From: Cerrena zonata | Taxonomy: Eukaryota; Basidiomycota; Agaricomycetes; Polyporales; Cerrenaceae | Direction of reading: 5' to 3' | Assembly (NCBI GenBank): GCA_038087015.1 | Contig: JASBNA010000005.1 | Span: 1,054,001-1,118,000 of the forward strand | Length of the DNA: 64,000 bases | Shown here: positions 57,080-64,000 of the stretch, one piece after another | Position numbering within the stretch: position 1 is the first letter of the stretch | Layout of the letters: each line of letters starts with the position of its first letter | Notes under the pieces: model-generated | What the model was told of the DNA's origin: nothing | The model's database searches: none | What the model saw: the letters and a program-made list of their open reading frames with translations, nothing else | Translations under genes and position numbers: made by a program

Positions 57080-59121
57080 ATGAGAATCTACAAGTCTACT
57101 TTTCCCTCAGTCCCTACACCAGAAGAGTCCATCTTCACGCACCTCTTCACCACCACATTCTCTCAACACTCTCCTTCTTTGCCTGCTTACACAGATGCTG
57201 CTTCAGGTTTCACTATCACCCGAGCAGAACTCAAGCAACTTGCTTTCTCCTTGGGCCACGGTCTTCGTCATGAGTTTGCCAAGCTTGGCGGTGTGTCCTT
57301 CACCAGGAACGAAACGATCATGATCTTCAGCCCAAACTCCATTGCATGGCCCGTCATGCTCTTTGGATCCCTTGCAGGTGGTCTGAAGACTACACTCGCG
57401 AACAGTGGGTATACGGCACGCGAGTTGGAACATCAGTGGAAGGATAGTGGTGCGAAAGCGTTGTTCGTGCATCCGAGTCTGTTGCCAGTGGTTTTGGAGA
57501 TGTTTAAGGGTTTGAACGTGCAAGAGGAGGAAGTGAAAAAGAGGGTGATTATTGCGGACTTTGGGATGACAAAGGAGGAGAGAGGACAAGTGCCTGCGGG
57601 ATATTTGACCATTTCGGACTTGATTGGGAAGGGAAGTCTGAACGAGGAAGAGAAGTTCCCCGGCAAGTTAGCAGGCGAGACAGCATATTTATGTTACTCG
57701 TCAGGGACGACTGGTAAACCGAAGGGTGTTGAGGTATGTTGCAAACAATGTTATACGCTCTTTTCGTACTGATTCTATGTGCGCGCATCTGACAGACAAC
57801 CCATTCTAACATCGTTGCCGTAATCAACATCGTACGCCCAGCATACCCCAAAGTCGAAGCAGGGAAAGACGTCGTACTCGGTGTCCTCCCATTCTACCAC
57901 ATCTACGGTGCAGTCAAACTGCTCCTCTTCCAATTCCTCCTCGGCGTCCAGGTAATCATCATGCCCAAATTCGACCCAGTCGAATGTTGCAGAAATATCG
58001 AACGGTACAAGATCACTGGATTCCTCATCGTCCCTCCTATTTGTCTTGCATTGGTTCACCATCCCGCGACGACGAAGTTTAATATGACTTCGTTGAGGTT
58101 CTTGACGAGTGGTGCTGCTCCGCTCAGTGGGGAACTTGCTCAGGCTGCGAGGGAGAAGTTGAAGAGTGTTGGTGCGATTGTACACATTAACCAAGGTCAG
58201 TCTGGATTAAGCACCAAATCTCCGGAATATGTTTTATTTACTGAAAGTTATCACATAGGCTACGGTCTGACCGAAACTTCACCAACCACACATCTCTGTT
58301 CCCTCGAAGAATCCACCAAACGGCCCAAAAGCGTCGGCCGACTTCTACCCAACCTAGAAGCCCGACTCGTAAACGACGACGTCAACGAAGCCGCAGAAGG
58401 TGAAAGTGGAGAACTGTGGATTCGGGGTCCTACTATCATGAAAGGATACTTGAACAATACGGAAGCTACTGTTAACTCGATCACCCCGGATGGTTGGTTC
58501 AAGACTGGGGATATTGCTGTGAGGGACAAAGATGGGTATTGGTATATTGTGGATAGGAGGAAGGAGCTTATTAAATATAAGGTCAGGAGATTCATTTGTC
58601 TTGTTGTTTGTTTTGTTTCTGACCTATGGGCGGTGTAGGGATTCCAAGTCCCACCAGCGGAGCTCGAGGCCGTTCTGTTGACACATCCCGCTATCGTGGA
58701 TGTTGCAGTTATCGGTGTGGATTCTGAAAAGGAAGCGACTGAACTACCTCGGTGAGCGAAACTTAGTTTCAAATTCTACCCTCCGCTTCTGACATTTTAT
58801 GTTTACAGAGCCTACGTCGTCCATGGGAAAGGCATTAAAGGCGACGAAGCTCGTCGTTTCACAAAAGAAGTCCAGAAATGGATCCAACCCAAAGTCGCAA
58901 AACATAAGTATTTGCGAGGAGGTGTGGTCGTAGTCGACAGCATTCCTAAGAGGTGAGTCGTCGTTTATGTACTACTTCCTGGAATATAACGACGACAGAC
59001 ATTAATATCTCGATGCTATAGTGCTGCTGGAAAGATCCTCCGACGCGAGTTACGAGAACGGGCAAAGATTGAGATACTCTCCGAGCCCGAGTTCCAGGCT
59101 AAGGCCAAAGCTAAGCTTTAG
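57080..59121 (+). CDS. Acyl-CoA ligase (4-coumarate-CoA-ligase-like), peroxisomal signal, copy 2
   Basis: Starts [17 protein letters not shown] at 57080. Motifs: [12 protein letters not shown] (about 57700-57733), an intron, [53 protein letters not shown], an intron, [13 protein letters not shown] (canonical A5), [52 protein letters not shown], and [13 protein letters not shown] with the catalytic Lys. It ends KAKAKL, again AKL as a PTS1-type signal. Six exons, fewer introns than copy 1. The YGLTE motif and ungapped core make it the more typical enzyme of the pair. The acid substrate is unknown; fatty or phenylpropanoid acids are both possible. Confidence 0.92.
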
Positions 59122-59519
59122 GTCTTCCAGATTTATAATTGAAGTTAAGTGCATATAATTAAGATCTACATATATACCGGCAATTGGTTGGATGTGCTTT
59201 ATTTGTACTTTAGGAGTTCATGTTTAAAAACTCGACTATTTGAACCTCACCTTTTGCAGTACTGATAGCTGTGATCTCAAGAGAACGCATATATACAAAT
59301 TGTATAACGGGGTATATTCAAGACCAACCCAAAGCTGGGCCACTACTATAATGTCTACGGTTCATCCGAGTCGTCGGTATCTCAAAAGTCAAACTCCATT
59401 TCCTCCGCTCTCCGCGTAACTAACCCACTCCGCGAAGACAGTTCAAAGTCTGGCTGGTATAGACGTATCCGTATCCGAATGAAACAATGTCCCTTGGTCT
59501 CTCGAGTTGGTATCTTCAC
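59122..59519. other. Intergenic between convergent genes
   Basis: AT-rich 3' sequence of the ligase and the helical-domain gene; nothing else seen. Confidence 0.5.
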
Positions 59520-60202
59520 TCACTGGTGTGCGTAGAATATGCATCTGGAGCATCCGTGATGGTCTAGCATATGCTCGACCTTATCGGTAAGTCGCTCCAT
59601 CCCTTCTAAAATATCTACCTCCCTATGACTGCGTCAATTTTTTTTAGTTAGTACCGCCGACGTAAACACTAAGAATAACCTTACCTTTGCGTGATTGTCA
59701 AAGCAAACATGAGGTGATCCCTGCGTTGGACGAATTTAGGAATAAACTGTTGGATCTTTTTCTTGCCCAGGATAGGCCATTTCAGCCTCTGCAATAAACT
59801 CATCCCTTCACCCTCTCCTAGCCCATGCTGCTCCTGGAGAACAATTTTGCAAAGAAACCGATCCAACCTATTTCTCCCTCTCGTCGTGGTCTGGTTATCC
59901 AACCACCCAATCAATTCCTTCAGCTCCTTGTGTAGATTTCCGGGCCGACCAGGTAGAGAGCCTTCTTTGAAGAACTTCTCTAGCTCGCGGAGCGATTCCG
60001 TACTATGAGACGGAGGGTGTTCTATTAACCGTCTGTAAAGGACTTCCATGCGGTTAAGGGACTCTAGCTCCAGTGCGAGATACTCTCTGAGCTGATGAGC
60101 TTCGGTCTCGGCTCCCGTGACATCTGAGCAGTATTGAATGATTCGTCGAAGTACCGTGTTAGTAAAGTCGAACGCAGTGACGGCGGTTCCAAAGGGATCC
60201 AT
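59520..60202 (-). CDS. Helical domain resembling fungal STAND/NLR N-terminus, copy 2 (intact)
   Basis: Exon 1 (60202-59685) reads MDPFGTAVTAFDFTNTVLRR, YCSDVTGAETEAHQLREYLA, LHKELKELIGWLDNQ, LLQRLKWPILGKKKIQQFIP and RRDHLMFALTITQ. After an intron (59684-59629) exon 2 reads SHREVDILEGMERLTDKVEH and ends CSRCIFYAHQ at 59520. About 208 residues, probably all helical. The LKWP block followed by a K-rich helix and LMFALT resembles the N-terminal helical domain of fungal STAND proteins, but there is no nucleotide-binding module. A role in incompatibility or cell death signalling would be inference. An in-frame ATG at 60289 is an alternative start. Confidence 0.6.
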
Positions 60203-61547
60203 GATATGGTGGGGAGGAATTGGGACGATTGTCGATCCTGAGAGCAAGGTGCGTGGTGGTGACATTAAATAGCCGGACAAAACCCACATATCTGCTCGTC
60301 TGTTCGATGTTCAAGACGGCTCCGTCTTCAGAAGATGCCTTGACGGTGGGGCGGTTGGCTGTACAAAGACAAAGACTTTCGTATGAGGCTTTTCCAAGAT
60401 CGCGAAAGAGAGCCCGGGAAGGCTGCTAACCAGGCTTTGGGCGGCCCACCCAGTCGAAAGTTAAATGTGGAAAAGTTAGAAGCCCACCGAGACGTCAAAC
60501 ATTGATTATATCATGGGTATGCGAAAAGTAAGTTCAATACTTGGTTCAATACATACTACAATCCGAGTCATTGCAGGAACTAGCGTGGTACCTTACCAAA
60601 TTGGGTCGTGCAAATTGGATCATGCAGGCACGTTGTGACATCATCGACTCAAGACGTTCAAAATTCCAACATTGTACAGCGGCCCCGAGTGAATCGGTAC
60701 CTTTATAACACACTCGGGGTTTGAAGGAACACCCTCTAGCCTCAGGCTGTTGTAAGGACGATCGACCGTACTCGACCGTACTTGATCGTCTCTCGGGTTT
60801 TGTACGGTCCCCTCAGCCCTACTGGTTTCATCGAGTAAGTACTTATCAGGCTTGAAATGAGCTTCAAGATCTTGACACCCTATTTGATCGATACAAAGAC
60901 TAAGAGATCTCAAGCCCGAGTTTCAATTTGACTTGGTGAGCAAAAACACGAGGGATGTTGCGTTATCGGCTTGAGGGCGCCGCAACTTACCTCTCTCCGA
61001 CGGTAACGTCTTCGACAAAGTTATCGTCCATACGCATATGTGGCAGTCCCCTTTTGGCGTTTAGCAAGAGTCGCCATATACACTTAGGTGTACGGTTCAT
61101 AGAGCTCGGCAGCACAGCATGTCTAGGATAGGATGTTGAGCAATGCGAAGGTTATGAAAGACAGAAGATCTTTTCGCTCAGGGTCAAGCACTTCCACTGC
61201 TATTTCTGAGCTTGAGCCTTTGCACTCACCTGACAAGGCACGTTTTTGGGAAGCTCTCACTTAGGACAATTAACCATACCCACAACGTACGTAGGATGCG
61301 CTCATGACGACCACAAAGTGGAAAGACAGTACACTATAGTTCGATCTGTTGCATGTAAGTGTCGTCATCAAGATTGTGTAGGGACAATTACCGACGATAA
61401 CATTGATATATAGTATCATGTTTGCGTAGTCCTGGTCGGAAATTCAATAATTATTGTTCTGGCAAGTACAACGGACTGACTACTGAACGGAATTACCGAC
61501 AAAAATATTTGGAGAAGTCCATAGATTCAGTGGGGATCAAGTCATGT
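60203..61547. other. Intergenic, no gene seen
   Basis: 1.3 kb with only short domainless ORFs (60641-60913 minus, 61422-61802 plus; the latter overlaps the oxidase gene). Confidence 0.45.
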
Positions 61548-64000
61548 TTAAGAACCGGGAAGAGTGAAGTTGAGGGATGGGGGCCATTCACCAAGACGTC
61601 CGGGATCTCCGCCGATGCGCACGAAGGTAGAGTGCGATGGAGTTGGCCCATCAAGAATGAAAAGCTGATGCCAACCAGGAGGAGAAACAAAGGCATTGGG
61701 TGGAGCCACAATAGTGCAAGTATTTCCCGCACAGTTGAATTCGGGGAAGATAGTGCGACCGCCCATGACGTTACCGTGGGTGCTAGACGTAGCTACATGT
61801 GATATCACAGTCAGCATCTGCAATGTCTGATGGTAATGGTATACTGACCGGCAATAAGAGAGACTCGCATAGTAGAGGTGTCTCCGTGATGGAGGGTAAC
61901 AGTAATAGTATGAGTACTACCATACGCCCAATCCGTTTCAGTAATGGTGTAACTTGGCTGTGTTCTGCCATCACTGAGATAGGGTGGGATGTAGACTTCT
62001 AAACGGAACTCTTCTGGGAACTTCGGCGTGCCGTCAGGATTATTCGTCTGAGGGTCGCTTCCTGAGATGAGGACTCTTCCGTCAGGTAGAAGCTACGCAA
62101 GGCTTTGCTCAGTATAAGATGCATAAACAAACCTTCCAGGCTACTCACTGTAGCTTCCGAGTGATAGAGTCGAGCAACGATAGTCGTGCCGAGAATGGAG
62201 ATGCGATGATGAACGGGTTGGCTAGGGTCGTAGAGAAGAGCCTGCAAGTTGGGCAAGTCGGCGAGATCGAATCCGGCTACACCTTGTTGCGCACCGTTGA
62301 CGATGAGGTAAGTTCCATCGGGGAGTGCTAAGAAAAATTGTGTCAGCAGACTGGGAAGAATAGTAACCGGAAGGACGAACCAGCCATGCATGGCATGACA
62401 CGCTTAGATGGCTATCAAATTACAATTAGGAGGTCAAGAAGATGAATGACGCATCAAACACCTTAACACATACCATACGCTCAAGAGTCCAAGTTGGGTT
62501 GGGAGCCTCTGGGGCGATAGTAACACAGTTGTCGAGCGCCTCATGCGTAGGTTCTGTTGAGCCTCCACAGATCAATATCTCAAGAGGGTCAGTGTATGGT
62601 GCATGCTGAGGAAGCAATACAGCAGTTCCTTCCATGGGGTATGTACGGCCAGCTATAAGATCCGTCACGGAACCAGGCATAGTAGGGAGGACTGAGATGG
62701 TGTCAAAAGTTCTAGGGTTGAGAATACGGGCTTCGTTAAAGTAGCCTACGGCAAATATATGAACGTATAAGTAACAAGATAGGATTATGTTGCATCGACT
62801 GACCAACAAAAATGTTTCCACTAGGAAGAACATGTAAAAATGGGTATAGGTTGTTGGGATCTGTGCGTTGTAACCAGTCCATGAACAGCCAAGTATCCCC
62901 TCCCTCAGGAGTGGGCAGGATTTCTAGAGAAGGAACCGGAGCACCGTTACTTCCTTCCTCCCCGCCAACAACCAGAACGGAGCCATTCGGCATGACCAAA
63001 GAGCTAGGGTACCATCGTCCTTTCTACAAACCGTAAAATGATATCAATACATTAAGAGGTAACTGTAGAGGAAAGATGCATGCCTGAAGGCGGAGTTCCT
63101 TGGGGTTTTCTTCCCAATCATTAGTCCCATTAACACCAGGAGTTCCATCGGGAGCATACAAGGCGCACACCATATGTACTGTCGAGACTCCAGCCGCCAA
63201 CATTTAGTTGCCGAGCACCTTTATCCGGAAGGATAAGGCTGGCAGAGCAGAATACGTCCGAATGGACATGGAGTTCACGCCAAGCATGCTCAAAGTCATT
63301 TACAAGACTGAGATCGAGTTCATAAGCACCCGTCGAGTTAGGGAAACCGGTACCAAGCTTCTCGAGGAAGTTAACCTTGCCGTTGATACCAACTGTTGCT
63401 ACTAACGGTACGACCAGGCCTCCGATGAGAAACTATATTCACATCAAAATTGGGACCTAGGTATACCAAAGAGATAACTTACTTCGTAGCGTCCAGTATT
63501 CGAAGGTGTGTGCCAGACGTCAAGGCTTCCATTGAATGCATAGTACTACGTTCAAGTTTATTAGGATGACAGGTCGTATGTTGAGGTACAATACTCACAC
63601 TAAGAAGGTCCGGACCACCACAAAGATGAGCAGGATCCCCAGAGCAGGGTATCGAACAATCGATCTCAGGAGCTAATCCAGGGCTATTGTTTTGGGCATC
63701 TGAGACGTCACCGCAAAAACATTGAGAACCGAACTCGAGGCCTGCAGCGGGAAAACCGAAGGTTTGACATTGATTGATACAGTCTACAACTGTGTTGTTG
63801 GTCACCCAGTCCAATTGGTTCGGAAAGACTCGCGCATTGGTATCTCTATATCCATCAACGATCAGTTATATCGGAGAGAATGAGAATGAGATACATGTAC
63901 TCACTGTAAACATCCTTGATACGCCCAGCCATTTGGAAGACTCGTATTTTGAGGCGTAGGAACGGGAAATACAACAACATTACCCGTAGAAGTGTATACG
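61548..64000 (-). CDS. Copper radical oxidase (glyoxal oxidase-like, AA5) with N-terminal WSC domain, 5' end outside window
   Basis: Secreted H2O2-producing oxidase of lignocellulose decay. The N-terminal part is a WSC domain: [71 protein letters not shown]. The catalytic part has [14 protein letters not shown] (the Cys of the Cys-Tyr cofactor), [20 protein letters not shown] (the Tyr), [10 protein letters not shown] (axial Tyr and Cu His), [15 protein letters not shown], and [12 protein letters not shown] (second Cu His), i.e. all copper and cofactor residues. A C-terminal Ig-like domain ([20 protein letters not shown]) ends [10 protein letters not shown] at 61548. At least eight introns. 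The start and signal peptide, and perhaps further WSC repeats, lie beyond 64000. Confidence 0.9.

Overview
This is nuclear DNA from a basidiomycete fungus, most likely an agaricomycete. Genes are split by many short GT-AG introns of about 50-60 bp. Several families are typical of that group: F-box/leucine-rich proteins, multi-pass DUF6533-like membrane proteins, MYND proteins, WSC-glyoxal oxidases, KDZ transposons and chromoviruses. No mating-type, rDNA, CRISPR or organellar sequence was seen.

Host part, left (1-27973): a split tRNA-Leu(CAG); an F-box protein; a mitochondrial carrier (-) divergent from REX4 (+); a single-pass membrane protein with a long Ser/Pro-rich tail (-); an acyl-CoA ligase ending in AKL (+); a multi-pass membrane protein (-); a cornichon paralogue (-); two tandem MYND genes (+), the first frameshifted; a short helical-domain protein resembling STAND N-termini (+, frameshifted); the better cornichon/ERV14 gene (-); a YRA1/ALYREF-like mRNA export factor (-); and the 3' part of a third MYND gene (-).

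Mobile part (27974-55737): a Ty3/Gypsy chromovirus of about 8.2 kb is inserted in exon 2 of the third MYND gene. It has LTRs of 958 and 947 bp and a 5-bp target duplication, GAACG. Two DNA transposons are nested inside it. The first (28947-43929, 14,983 bp) is a KDZ element sitting 15 bp inside the 5' LTR. The second (49660-54229, 4,570 bp) has no transposase and interrupts an antisense gene of the retroelement. Both begin CACTAGTACCTG, both are flanked by 7-bp duplications, and both carry long inverted arms. These arms are filled with a 17-bp near-palindrome whose copies are spaced alternately 33-34 and 40 bp (period about 73.5 bp). This shared architecture is the most unusual signal in the window. 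Removing the nested elements rejoins the chromovirus. Removing the chromovirus rejoins the MYND gene, whose first exon lies at 55738-55917.

Host part, right (55738-64000): MYND exon 1, a second AKL-ending acyl-CoA ligase (+), a second helical-domain protein (-), and a copper radical oxidase with a WSC domain (-, running off the window end). Without the insertion the host segment is about 36 kb. In it four families (ligase, cornichon, MYND, helical-domain) occur two or three times each, which suggests local segmental duplication. Coordinates of multi-exon genes are start-to-stop spans read by eye. Exon borders are given where paralogues or motifs fix them.
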